A DNA stretch of 64,000 nt. Origin: an uncultured Flavobacteriaceae bacterium. Lineage in GTDB: Bacteria; Bacteroidota; Bacteroidia; Flavobacteriales; Flavobacteriaceae. The position numbers and the translations under genes were made by a program. The DNA is taken from contig CANLCJ010000001.1 in assembly GCA_947489085.1 (NCBI GenBank), positions 62,001-126,000 on the forward strand, in the 5' to 3' direction. The first letter of the stretch is position 1. Every line of letters begins with the position of its first letter. Of the stretch, positions 1 to 7,546 are shown piece after piece. The notes beneath the pieces were generated by a model, which was not told where the DNA came from, made no database searches, and saw nothing but the letters and a program-made list of their open reading frames with translations.

Positions 1-538
1 GCATTATAGCACCAAAACCAAAGCTAGCTGCTAGGCCTGTTAGCATACCTACTAGGTCTGGTACGTAAGGTGGGGCTAGTAGTACAGGTGGGCCTGTGGG
101 GGTAGATATGGAGAAGGATGTGGGGGCAAATAGTGTGGGTATTACTTTCCAGAATTTCTTTTTTCCGGGTTGTAGCGATAAGGGTATGCCTATATCGTTA
201 CAGGTCATTACCATATGTCCTTTAGGGCTTAAACGGGTGCCTTCGGCAAAGACGGTTTGGCTGGAAAAAAAGTTCATACTTTCGTGACCTATAATGGGTG
301 CCATAGCAAAGGGCCCTACTATAGGAATGTGAAATAGTGTTATAAGCACGCCGCTGGTATCGGAAACACCGCGTTTTATGCCATTAACATGTACGGTGGC
401 ACCTATAAAGGGTATGTAATCCATGGGGTCCACTATCATGCCTATAAAGGGCTGAAATGGATTAAAAGGGGGTGCTGTTGTAAAGTGTATGTCTACACCT
501 ACTATAGGGGTAAAATGCGAATCTGCTAATAGCGACAT
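1..538 (-). CDS. PAAR-like / Rhs-type T6SS spike-tip protein (partial)
   Basis: The frame opens with ATG at 538 and stays open for 179 codons to the window edge, so only the N-terminus is visible. It begins MSLLADSHFTPIVGVDIH and has runs such as DPMDYIPFIGATVHVNG, GHESMNFF and SLQPGKK. These are typical of the PAAR-like N-terminal domain that caps VgrG in Bacteroidota T6SS and is often fused to an Rhs repeat and a C-terminal toxin; family assignment is from memory of such proteins. It lies 6 nt after the preceding minus-strand gene, so hcp, vgrG, adaptor and this gene form one delivery module. The toxin part, if any, is outside the window. Confidence 0.8.
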   Translation of the reverse strand, partial: MSLLADSHFTPIVGVDIHFTTAPPFNPFQPFIGMIVDPMDYIPFIGATVHVNGIKRGVSDTSGVLITLFHIPIVGPFAMAPIIGHESMNFFSSQTVFAEGTRLSPKGHMVMTCNDIGIPLSLQPGKKKFWKVIPTLFAPTSFSISTPTGPPVLLAPPYVPDLVGMLTGLAASFGFGAIM

Positions 539-544
539 AAGGGT

Positions 545-1915
545 TTAGTTTATAGGGGTTACAACGTCTTCTTCTATATTTTTTATCTTTTTTATAAGGG
601 CTTTGCCTTGTATTTCCCAATCGTTTCCAAACAAGGTGGTAAGTAACTGGTTTACGGCTTGTATCTCTTGTTCGTCTTGTTCGGTTTGGCTGTTTTTTCG
701 CAGCATATCGATGTATAGTTTTGCGATATAGGGAAACTCTGTGTATTTTAAGGTTTCATGGTTTAAACTGGCACAGTAGGTATAGGCTTCTGGCACGTGT
801 TTTTCTACCTCTAAGTGTTTTTTCTTTTGTTGTAATGCTATAAAGGCGTTTTTATAGGCGGTTAGTGCAACTAAGGGTTGTTGGTATGTTTTTGCCAGTT
901 GGGCTTGTTTTATAAACCAGTCTTGGGCTAAGGTGGTTTGTCCTGTAAAACTGTAATAGGCGGCTTTGTAAGCGTAAAGTTGTAACGTAACACCTTGTAG
1001 ATTTTTATTTTCTGGTGCGTCTTGGCTTATGTTTATGCCTTTGTTTAAGAGTTGTTCTATACGTTCGCCATCTTTAAAGCCAAATAAAAACCCTGCATAG
1101 ATTAGGTGTGCCGATGCCCAAAATGCCAGATCGTTGGTGTTTTTTGTTATGTTTAATCCTTTTTCGCCCCATTTTATAAGTGTATCTTTTTGTGCGGCTT
1201 TGGTGGCTTCGCCCATTTTTAACATGCATTTTCTAAATGCCACTTGGGGGTCGTTAGGGTTGCCTTGCGTCATTAAACTAGCATAAGCCCCCATCATGTC
1301 TTGGTCTTTTAGTTTTAAGCTTTGTGCTGTAAAGTTGGCATTTTCGTTTTTAAATACAGGCTCGTAATAGAGGTGGTCTTTATAGTCTGTTACTAGGATG
1401 CCTATGTTTTTGGGTAGTGCTTTTATAAGGTTGCATATCCAGAGGCTTAAGGCATTATGGTTGCTTACTTTTCTTGGGTTTATACCTAAAAACATTGGGG
1501 TGCTTTGGCCTTCGAAGGTTTTAAATTGTGTAAGCAGTTCTACGAGAAAGGCATTGGCTTGTGCTGTGTTTGTTTTGGGTATTTTTTCTAATTTATCTGT
1601 TAATGGTTCTAGGGCTTCCCATTTTAGTTCGGGGTATGTTGCTGTATCTTTTTTAAAGGCTTGCAGCCAATCTTTGGCGAGGTAATACGAAAAGCTATCT
1701 ATATCTTTAAAATCTGTAAGCATTACAACAATGGTTTCTTTTATGCGCCCGTAGGGTGTAGATTCTAGTTTGTAAAATCCATTAACCAAGGGTAAATCTG
1801 CTTCGCTAATAAGCCACCGGATAAACTGTGCTTCTGGCTTAAGTGCTCTTTGCTGTTCCCAGAATTCTTGTAAATGGGTAATGCGCTGCGCAATGGGATT
1901 GTGCTGGTTACTCAT
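545..1915 (-). CDS. VgrG-linked protein, probable T6SS effector adaptor/chaperone
   Basis: A 456-aa soluble protein without signal peptide or membrane segment. I do not recognise a named domain; the middle and C-terminal parts look mostly helical and repeat-like (for example YKAAYYSFTGQTTLAQDWF). It starts 3 nt after the vgrG stop and ends 6 nt before the PAAR-like gene. In many T6SS clusters the gene between VgrG and the PAAR/Rhs cargo is an adaptor that loads the effector onto the spike; that role is inferred from position only. Its codon use, with many C-ending codons, resembles that of vgrG and the PAAR gene. Confidence 0.75.
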   Translation of the reverse strand: MSNQHNPIAQRITHLQEFWEQQRALKPEAQFIRWLISEADLPLVNGFYKLESTPYGRIKETIVVMLTDFKDIDSFSYYLAKDWLQAFKKDTATYPELKWEALEPLTDKLEKIPKTNTAQANAFLVELLTQFKTFEGQSTPMFLGINPRKVSNHNALSLWICNLIKALPKNIGILVTDYKDHLYYEPVFKNENANFTAQSLKLKDQDMMGAYASLMTQGNPNDPQVAFRKCMLKMGEATKAAQKDTLIKWGEKGLNITKNTNDLAFWASAHLIYAGFLFGFKDGERIEQLLNKGINISQDAPENKNLQGVTLQLYAYKAAYYSFTGQTTLAQDWFIKQAQLAKTYQQPLVALTAYKNAFIALQQKKKHLEVEKHVPEAYTYCASLNHETLKYTEFPYIAKLYIDMLRKNSQTEQDEQEIQAVNQLLTTLFGNDWEIQGKALIKKIKNIEEDVVTPIN

Positions 1916-1918
1916 GTT

Positions 1919-3655
1919 TTAATTAAGATTTATTGCGGTGGTGCCTTTTATGTTTGTTATTTGTTTGGCTTCGATGTTTACGATTTGCTTGGCGTTTATA
2001 GACGTTGTTTCGGACGAGGTGCTTATTTTAGGGGCATTTAACTCTATAGAAGAGTCGCTTTCTTTGGAAATAATATCTGTACCAACCATGGTTACATTTT
2101 TACTTTCTATATGCACTTTATCTTCGCCTAGAATATTAATTTCTTTAGCATTTATACTCACACTATTTGGTGCACTTATTTGTATGCTAGAGTTTGCAGT
2201 ATCTATAAGAATTATATTGTTGCTTTTATCGGTTATGGTAATTTTTTCGGAGCGGTTGGTATCATCGAAAGTAACGGTATGCCCCGAGCGTGTTATTATG
2301 CTTTTTTGTGTATTTTCTGTACTGCCGCCTGCGCCGTTTTGCCCATGAAACATGCTGCCCATTACAAAGGGGCGGTTGGGGTCGCTGTAGCGAAAGCCTA
2401 CCATTACTTGGTCGCCTACCTCGGGTATAAATACGAGCCCTCTGTTGGTGCTGTGCTGCTCGCTGGATCCTGCATCGGGAGTCATTACACGTATCCAGTT
2501 GGTTTTTTGGTGGGATTGCATCCATTGGAATTGTACTTGCACACGGCCTTTCTGTTGGGGGTCCTCATTGCTTACCACTTGCGCTATTTGGGCATGGGCT
2601 TGGGGCAAGCTTACCTCTGGCTCTGGGCATACTTTTACCCCACTGGGTATGGCTTTAAAATGGCAGCTGTAGGTGGTGCTTCTTGTGGCTTGGTGTTGTA
2701 TCTCGGTGACGAGGTATTCGCCATAGTTTTTTATATCGAATTTGTCTTTGCCATCCCATTTGGCAGAGCTTACTTTTATTACGCTGCCTACCGTAAGCCC
2801 TTGCCAACTGCAATCGGCCTCTAGGGTGTTTAGATTGGCTACAGCTGCGGCTTGTTTTTTTTCCACATTAGCATCCAACTCACTTTTGTCTCTGGTTCTT
2901 GCGTTGTTGTGGGTATTTGGCACTTGGTGAAATAGGCCTAAGGAGGTATCGAAAGCATGCATGCCTAGCTCGTTAAGCCCTTGTACATTGGCTTTGCTTT
3001 TGGAATTGCTTAGGGTATCTTCTAGTGCATTATAGGAATACGTGCTGTAGGTATTGGCCTTGGCATCTATACCTATGCTTATGTTGGCGATGTCTTTGCC
3101 GTATTCTAGTTGTATTGGCTTTTCTAATAAAGGCTTGCCAAAGTGTAGTTTTATGCCGTCCCAGTACAACCATTGGTTGTGTTGTTTAGCCAAACGTTTT
3201 AAAAAGGTAAAATGGCTCTCTCCGTATTGGGCTTGGTAAGGTATTAGCCCTTTATGGTCGCTTTGTAATTGGGTTTCTAGGTTTACCGTGTCTATAACAT
3301 CGCGCACTATGCCTTCTAGGCTTTTCTCGTACCAAGAGGTGGTATGTAAGCCTTGTTCTAATAGTATGGTTTTGGAGTAGCCTGATACCACTACATAACC
3401 TTGGTGGTGAAAGCCTTGGTGTTCTAGCTTTACATTGGTAATTACGCCTAAAAACTCAGTCTCATTAAAGGTAATTACTATGGAGGTGCCTAGCCAGGCT
3501 TTTGAGTTTTCTATGGTATGGCTGCCCCATTCTTCGATAGTATCGTGGTCTATATGTACTTCGAAATCGTGGTGCTCGTTAAGCTTTTGGTTAAGGGTAA
3601 CACGCTCGAAGGCGATACGCTTTCCGTTTATGGCTATTTGTGTGTTGTATTCCAT
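1919..3655 (-). CDS. vgrG: T6SS spike protein VgrG/TssI
   Basis: 578 aa. The N-terminal half matches the gp27/phage-tail-hub-like VgrG body (GESHFTFLKRLAKQHNQWLYW near residues 146-166, then a gp5-like OB region with QIAQVVSNEDPQQKGRVQV and a GLVFIPEVGDQVMVGF segment). The last 100 residues are a beta-helix-like run of short repeats rich in Asn, Ile and Lys (SINAKEINILG, IELNAPKIS, INAKQIVNIEAKQ). VgrG trimers form the puncturing spike on the Hcp tube. The gene is downstream of hcp on the same strand, separated by two hairpins, and is close-packed with the adaptor and PAAR genes that follow. No extra catalytic domain is seen at the C-terminus. Confidence 0.95.
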   Translation of the reverse strand: MEYNTQIAINGKRIAFERVTLNQKLNEHHDFEVHIDHDTIEEWGSHTIENSKAWLGTSIVITFNETEFLGVITNVKLEHQGFHHQGYVVVSGYSKTILLEQGLHTTSWYEKSLEGIVRDVIDTVNLETQLQSDHKGLIPYQAQYGESHFTFLKRLAKQHNQWLYWDGIKLHFGKPLLEKPIQLEYGKDIANISIGIDAKANTYSTYSYNALEDTLSNSKSKANVQGLNELGMHAFDTSLGLFHQVPNTHNNARTRDKSELDANVEKKQAAAVANLNTLEADCSWQGLTVGSVIKVSSAKWDGKDKFDIKNYGEYLVTEIQHQATRSTTYSCHFKAIPSGVKVCPEPEVSLPQAHAQIAQVVSNEDPQQKGRVQVQFQWMQSHQKTNWIRVMTPDAGSSEQHSTNRGLVFIPEVGDQVMVGFRYSDPNRPFVMGSMFHGQNGAGGSTENTQKSIITRSGHTVTFDDTNRSEKITITDKSNNIILIDTANSSIQISAPNSVSINAKEINILGEDKVHIESKNVTMVGTDIISKESDSSIELNAPKISTSSETTSINAKQIVNIEAKQITNIKGTTAINLN

Positions 3656-3689
3656 AGTATTGTGTTAATAGTTTTATATTGAGAGTGGC

Positions 3690-3713
3690 TTTTTGGCTTC
3701 TAAAAGCCAAAAA
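3690..3713 (-). terminator. Hairpin between hcp and vgrG
   Basis: Inverted repeat TTTTTGGCTT / AAGCCAAAAA (3690-3699 and 3704-3713) with a 4-nt loop. Read on the minus strand it lies after hcp and 35 nt before the vgrG start. It could terminate or attenuate read-through from hcp so that the abundant tube protein is made in excess of the spike. Confidence 0.55.
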
Positions 3714-3757
3714 AAGCGGTGTATTAAAAACAATATGTTGCTTTTAATAACCGCTTT
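3713..3757 (-). terminator. Second hairpin 3' of hcp
   Basis: Arms AAAGCGGT-g-TATTAAAA (3713-3729) and TTTTAATA-ACCGCTTT (3742-3757) pair except for one bulged base. It abuts the 3690-3713 hairpin, giving a tandem structure between hcp and vgrG. Roles as terminator or as mRNA 3'-end stabiliser for hcp are both possible. Confidence 0.5.
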
Positions 3758-3862
3758 ACTTGTACCATTTTGCATGGTGTACTTATAATTAATTTAAAAT
3801 TAATTTATACGTTTTGCATTTCATTTATTAACTCTAACATTATAAGTGTTTTTAACAGCTTA

Positions 3863-4261
3863 TTAAGCCGAAGGCCAGCGGTTATCTATAGATGCATTGC
3901 CTATTTCGATTTGCTCTGCAGATACTGTAAAACGTAAAGACATTGGTGTTTCGCCATTAACATCTAATACTTCTTTAAAATAGACCACATAGGCATTTTT
4001 AAATTTAAGCGACTTTAAAGACGCATCTTCGTTGGTTTTCTTAAAGGTAATCTCGCCTTCTACGGGCTTAAATTGTGAGTTTAACATCGCCTCTACAATA
4101 GAGGTATCTTCTGTAGATTCTACCTCGATAGTTACACGCCCTCCGTAAACATTAGAGGATACTTTTCCTTTTTTGTCTGTGTCTCTGCTAAATGCGTATT
4201 CTGTGTATAATACGTCGTAATCTTTGCCTCCTAAAGCAAGGCTAGCTCTAAATGAACCCAT
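3863..4261 (-). CDS. tssD: T6SS tube protein TssD/Hcp (Bacteroidota type)
   Basis: 132 aa, the usual size for the Bacteroidota TssD family. It starts MGSFRASLALGGKDYDVLY and contains the family-typical YAFSRDTDKKGKVSSNVYGG and GEITFKKTNEDASLKSLKF segments. Hcp hexamers stack into the inner T6SS tube and can carry or bind effectors. No signal peptide is present, as expected for a protein exported through the T6SS itself. It is the first gene of the minus-strand module and has about 700 bp of non-coding DNA upstream, so its promoter should lie there. The sheath, baseplate and membrane-complex genes are not in this window. Confidence 0.93.
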   Translation of the reverse strand: MGSFRASLALGGKDYDVLYTEYAFSRDTDKKGKVSSNVYGGRVTIEVESTEDTSIVEAMLNSQFKPVEGEITFKKTNEDASLKSLKFKNAYVVYFKEVLDVNGETPMSLRFTVSAEQIEIGNASIDNRWPSA

Positions 4262-4958
4262 GGTTTAAAATTTTTAAAAATTAATAAAATATTGATTTTA
4301 AACGCCAGGTAATTTTTTTCTGATACTGCTAGATATTTACAGTAATACCGAAGAAGTTTATCAACAATTCTCGAAAGAAAAAAAGGATACCTAATCGTTA
4401 ATTATTACACAATAGTAAGATTAATTTTTAATTATTGAAAATATTTTCGATAAAATGCATGCTTTGTAAAAATAAATACGTACAACTACTTATGTAATAT
4501 CGTGCTATTAACTTACACAAAAACAAATCTTATTACGATTTTACAACGCATGCCTTAACCATACCTAAACTCTTTTAACTCTCTAATTAGTAATAAATAT
4601 TCTCCATTTATTACTAATAATGTTTAAAACTAAATCACTATGGACTTAAAGTCCATAGGTTTCTAAATCTTACTAAAGTCAGGAGTACGGCATAAAACCT
4701 GATTACTCGATACAAAACTATCATCATCATTACTTGAGTTTCTATAATGTGTCTAATAATCATTAACAATTTCATCTGTTATGTCTCCTGTACTCCAACA
4801 ATCAAATCCTATAATCTAGCAAACACTATGACCATTGACACATTGTACTTACATTTTGCTATGGCAGGTATTTTTAGAAGCTAAAGCGAAATGCACTAAA
4901 GTGCATAGTTTAAATTACACCTGAGACCAATCAAGAAATCTTTTAATTTAAAAATTGT
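4262..4958. other. Long intergenic region upstream of hcp with palindromes
   Basis: About 700 bp without a convincing gene. It holds two strong palindromes: ATTAGTAATAAAT / ATTTATTACTAAT (4586-4618, 13-bp arms, 7-nt loop) and CTATGGACTT / AAGTCCATAG (4638-4658, 10-bp arms, 1-nt loop). Neither has a clear T-run. A smaller one, ATGCACT/AGTGCAT, lies near 4890-4905. The hcp promoter should be in this stretch, but I cannot point to a consensus -7 box. Confidence 0.5.
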
Positions 4959-5528
4959 TTAGGACGCTATTGGTTTGGCACCATAATAAGCCAGTGTGGC
5001 ATTAAAGTCTTTATCATTAACATCCATAACAGGAAAGTCAACTTCAGTTTCGTTAACAAGTAAAGCACCAGTAGCGCCAAAAACATTAGCAGAACTACCT
5101 ACTTCGGGCAAACCTCCACCTTCTTTGCCGCTAACCCATTTTGCTTGTACAGCAATAGCATTCTCTTTTTTAGGAGGAAGGGCATTAGCACGCAGTTGTT
5201 TCAATTCATTTAATAAGGATTCTTTTTTGGGCTCGTTTTGTCGTTTAGAGGCATAAACTACATTTTGCGCACCTTGTTTTAAAATAACCATATCTTCTTT
5301 GGTTATTGGACCATAAATGCCTGTGGTTGTCATTAATGGAATGCCTTCTGCGTTAGATCGAATAACCACAGCGTCGTTTAAAAACGAAAAGTTATCTTTA
5401 AGTACAGCATCTGGAATACCAATTTTGGTGTATTGCCATCTGTGCGTTTTCATAATAGCAGCCATTTCTTTTTTAGAAATATCAGCTTTTTCCGTGTCGT
5501 GTCTCGAAGGACTGTGTACGTGACTCAT
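4959..5528 (-). CDS. Hypothetical protein, 189 aa
   Basis: A soluble 189-aa protein beginning MSHVHSPSRHDTEKADISKK. There is no signal peptide or membrane segment and I recognise no domain. The middle is Lys/Gln-rich (ASKRQNEPKKESLLNELKQ), while the C-terminus is smoother and Val/Asp-rich. It stands alone on the minus strand between the hcp upstream region and the terminator of the sigma/anti-sigma pair. Proximity to the T6SS module is the only hint of role, and the 700-bp gap argues against co-transcription. Confidence 0.7.
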   Translation of the reverse strand: MSHVHSPSRHDTEKADISKKEMAAIMKTHRWQYTKIGIPDAVLKDNFSFLNDAVVIRSNAEGIPLMTTTGIYGPITKEDMVILKQGAQNVVYASKRQNEPKKESLLNELKQLRANALPPKKENAIAVQAKWVSGKEGGGLPEVGSSANVFGATGALLVNETEVDFPVMDVNDKDFNATLAYYGAKPIAS

Positions 5529-5700
5529 TGTAAAATGTGTGTTTTAATTTGGTTGGTAACTAATTTTAATGGGCTAACCTTATACGAAACACCTATACAG
5601 TAACTTAATTTAAGTAGATGTGTTATATGCATTAGGTAAAAAAGCATGAGAAGGGTTAAACACTCATGCATTAGCACAAAAACTAAAATACGAAAAAAGA

Positions 5701-5738
5701 TATCTTGCGATAAGAATATATATTCTTACCGCAAGATA
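5701..5738 (-). terminator. Terminator of the sigma/anti-sigma operon
   Basis: A nearly perfect 38-bp palindrome: arms 5701-5718 and 5721-5738 (TATCTTGCG and CGCAAGATA at the ends) differ at one pair. On the minus strand it follows the anti-sigma stop codon by about 40 nt and is followed by TCTTTTTTC, giving an intrinsic terminator. Confidence 0.75.
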
Positions 5739-5780
5739 AATAGGATAAGATGAGAATCTGTTACTGCTACTAAAATTGTA

Positions 5781-6575
5781 TTAAGACGTAGAGATTACCC
5801 CTAAAGTATACAATTGTTCCATGGTAGGTGTTTTGCTACCTCCTTCAGGCTCTAAAGTAATACCAAAAGCTTCGCTTGCATTGGCATTATTAATTTCGAA
5901 AATCTTATTAGCGTCTGTAGCAAAGTTATCTATAGTTCCTAAACTTGTTGGTGTTAAAGGATTTAGAGTTAAAGACCATACTTGGTATACTTTTCCTTTT
6001 GGAGGTTCTGGTAAACCTTCAGCATCTAAAAAGATACGTTGAGACGTTTTATCCCAATAGACTTTGGCATAGGTGTTTGCAAAGCTTCCTTGACCGTTAA
6101 GAGGTACTTTCAATATCGCATCGTCTCTTAATACAGAAATAAGAGTGTTGGCTTCAGCTAAGCTATTTTTAGAATACTCAATTTGAGTTTCTAGAATGTC
6201 ATTTTGAGTATTTACAATATTAAGAGTAGACTCTAATGCATTGTTTTTATAGGTTTGGTTAAGTAATCCAGCGGCAAGCAGTATAGCAGCAGCCCACCCC
6301 GTATACGTAAACCAATTGTATTTAGATTTTGTTGTGTTTAAAGGTATTATTTTGGAGCTTATAGCTTGTTTTATTTTGTGGAAACTAAGAGGTACTTTTC
6401 CGTTAGACGCGGCTGCGGTAAGTTTTACAACAGCACTTTCTATCTCTAAAACTTCTTTTAAAAGTTCAGGATGTTTCCGTAATAAAGCGCTTATCTCTGT
6501 GTTTTCCTCGTCGGAAAGTACACCAGCAACGTAAAGCTCTAAAATACCAGACGATATGTAATTGTTAATATCCAT
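5781..6575 (-). CDS. Membrane anti-sigma factor, RskA-like
   Basis: 264 aa. Residues 1-90 form the cytoplasmic N-terminal part (SGILELYVAGVLSDEENTEI), followed by one membrane segment (WAAAILLAAGLL, about residues 93-104), a coiled stretch and an extracytoplasmic C-terminal domain. The latter has the RskA signatures KVYWDKTSQRIFLDAEGLPEP and KVYQVWSL. Such proteins hold their ECF sigma factor inactive at the membrane. It starts 3 nt after the sigma gene stop, so the pair is translationally linked. No zinc-binding HxxxCxxC motif is visible in the N-terminal part. Confidence 0.88.
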   Translation of the reverse strand: MDINNYISSGILELYVAGVLSDEENTEISALLRKHPELLKEVLEIESAVVKLTAAASNGKVPLSFHKIKQAISSKIIPLNTTKSKYNWFTYTGWAAAILLAAGLLNQTYKNNALESTLNIVNTQNDILETQIEYSKNSLAEANTLISVLRDDAILKVPLNGQGSFANTYAKVYWDKTSQRIFLDAEGLPEPPKGKVYQVWSLTLNPLTPTSLGTIDNFATDANKIFEINNANASEAFGITLEPEGGSKTPTMEQLYTLGVISTS

Positions 6576-6578
6576 AAC

Positions 6579-7109
6579 TTAATTTAAAACTAAATCTCTA
6601 AGATCCTTTATGCAATTTCTGTTCCGTGTTTTAACAGTACCAATGGGCATGTCCAGTTTTTCGGAAGCCTCACTTTGTGTGTAGCCTTTAAAGTAGAGAA
6701 GTTCTATAACATCTTTACATTTTTCGGCAAGCTTGCTTACAAACTGCTTAATACCTATGGCGTCTGTTTTTATATCGAGATTGTCTTCGGTTTCTATTAT
6801 ATCTACGAAAGAATCGGTGTTAAGGTTTTGTTTTTCTGTTTTATAAGTTTTAGAACGGATAGTATCTATAGCAGCATTACGCGAAATATTTAAAATCCAA
6901 GTAAAAAAACGACCTTTGTCTTTGGAGTAAGATTCAGACTTATTCCAAATTTTTACGAAAACATCTTGCATTATTTCTTCTGCAATATCGTGTTGCCGCA
7001 CTATGTTGTAGATAACACCGTATATACTTTCTTTGTACATTTCGTATAATTTCTCGAAAGCAGTCATGTTTTTGGCCTTAAACTGGTCAACAAGTGTTTC
7101 TAAATCCAT
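6579..7109 (-). CDS. ECF RNA polymerase sigma factor
   Basis: 176 aa with region 2 (FEKLYEMYKESIYGVIYNIV, DIAEEIMQDVFVKIWN, GRFFTWILNISRNAAID) and region 4 (LLYFKGYTQSEASEKLDMPIGTVKTRNR). Pairing with an RskA-like anti-sigma directly downstream is the SigK-type arrangement, in which an envelope signal releases the sigma factor. The target promoters cannot be read from this window. No self-regulating promoter motif could be defined in the 54 bp upstream. Confidence 0.93.
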   Translation of the reverse strand: MDLETLVDQFKAKNMTAFEKLYEMYKESIYGVIYNIVRQHDIAEEIMQDVFVKIWNKSESYSKDKGRFFTWILNISRNAAIDTIRSKTYKTEKQNLNTDSFVDIIETEDNLDIKTDAIGIKQFVSKLAEKCKDVIELLYFKGYTQSEASEKLDMPIGTVKTRNRNCIKDLRDLVLN

Positions 7110-7163
7110 AATTGCAATAACGTTTTTGTTTCGAAATTAGGTAATAACTTTTTAATACACTAA

Positions 7164-7403
7164 TTATACACCATCATAAATTTGACCTCTATGTGGTTTT
7201 AAAGCATCTCGAATGGGGCGCATTTGCTCCTCATGTACTACCATGTAGGCTATAGCGTGCATATCTGTAAGGCGACTAACACCTGTAATATTTAATTCTA
7301 ATTGCTTGGCTAGAATATATTCTTTTAAATGTATTTCGTGGTGTTCTGCAATTTTTTTGGAATCAGGTCCTCTAAAATCCCATATTAGTTTTAAACGTCG
7401 CAT
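7164..7403 (-). CDS. Small conserved hypothetical protein
   Basis: 79 aa, starts MRRLKLIWDFRGPDSKKIAEHH. It is soluble and His/Glu-rich (KKIAEHHEIHLKEY, YMVVHEEQMRP) and lacks a signal peptide. I recall proteins of this size and sequence type next to PPIase or sigma genes in other flavobacteria, but no function is known to me. It is divergent from the PPIase operon at 7547 with a 143-bp shared upstream region, and 54 bp upstream of the ECF sigma gene on the same strand. Confidence 0.75.
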   Translation of the reverse strand: MRRLKLIWDFRGPDSKKIAEHHEIHLKEYILAKQLELNITGVSRLTDMHAIAYMVVHEEQMRPIRDALKPHRGQIYDGV

Positions 7404-7546
7404 AGTATTTATCTTTCCTGTTTCAAAGGTCTTAAAATTAGTTTTAAAGTTTAAAATAAAACCACTTAATTTGCGTTTGCTAACACAAACTATTTAAAAA
7501 ACATAACATTAGTATTTTATACTTTTTTAAAACGAAAACAATAATT

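Noticed and set aside
2180-2824. 214-codon open frame on the plus strand
   Set aside because: It lies opposite vgrG, whose reading is certain; a shadow frame with Tyr/Ala-rich composition and no family.
4638-4775. 45-codon hydrophobic frame on the minus strand with AGGAGA 8 nt upstream
   Set aside because: Only one weak sign; it runs through a palindrome and has no homology that I recognise.
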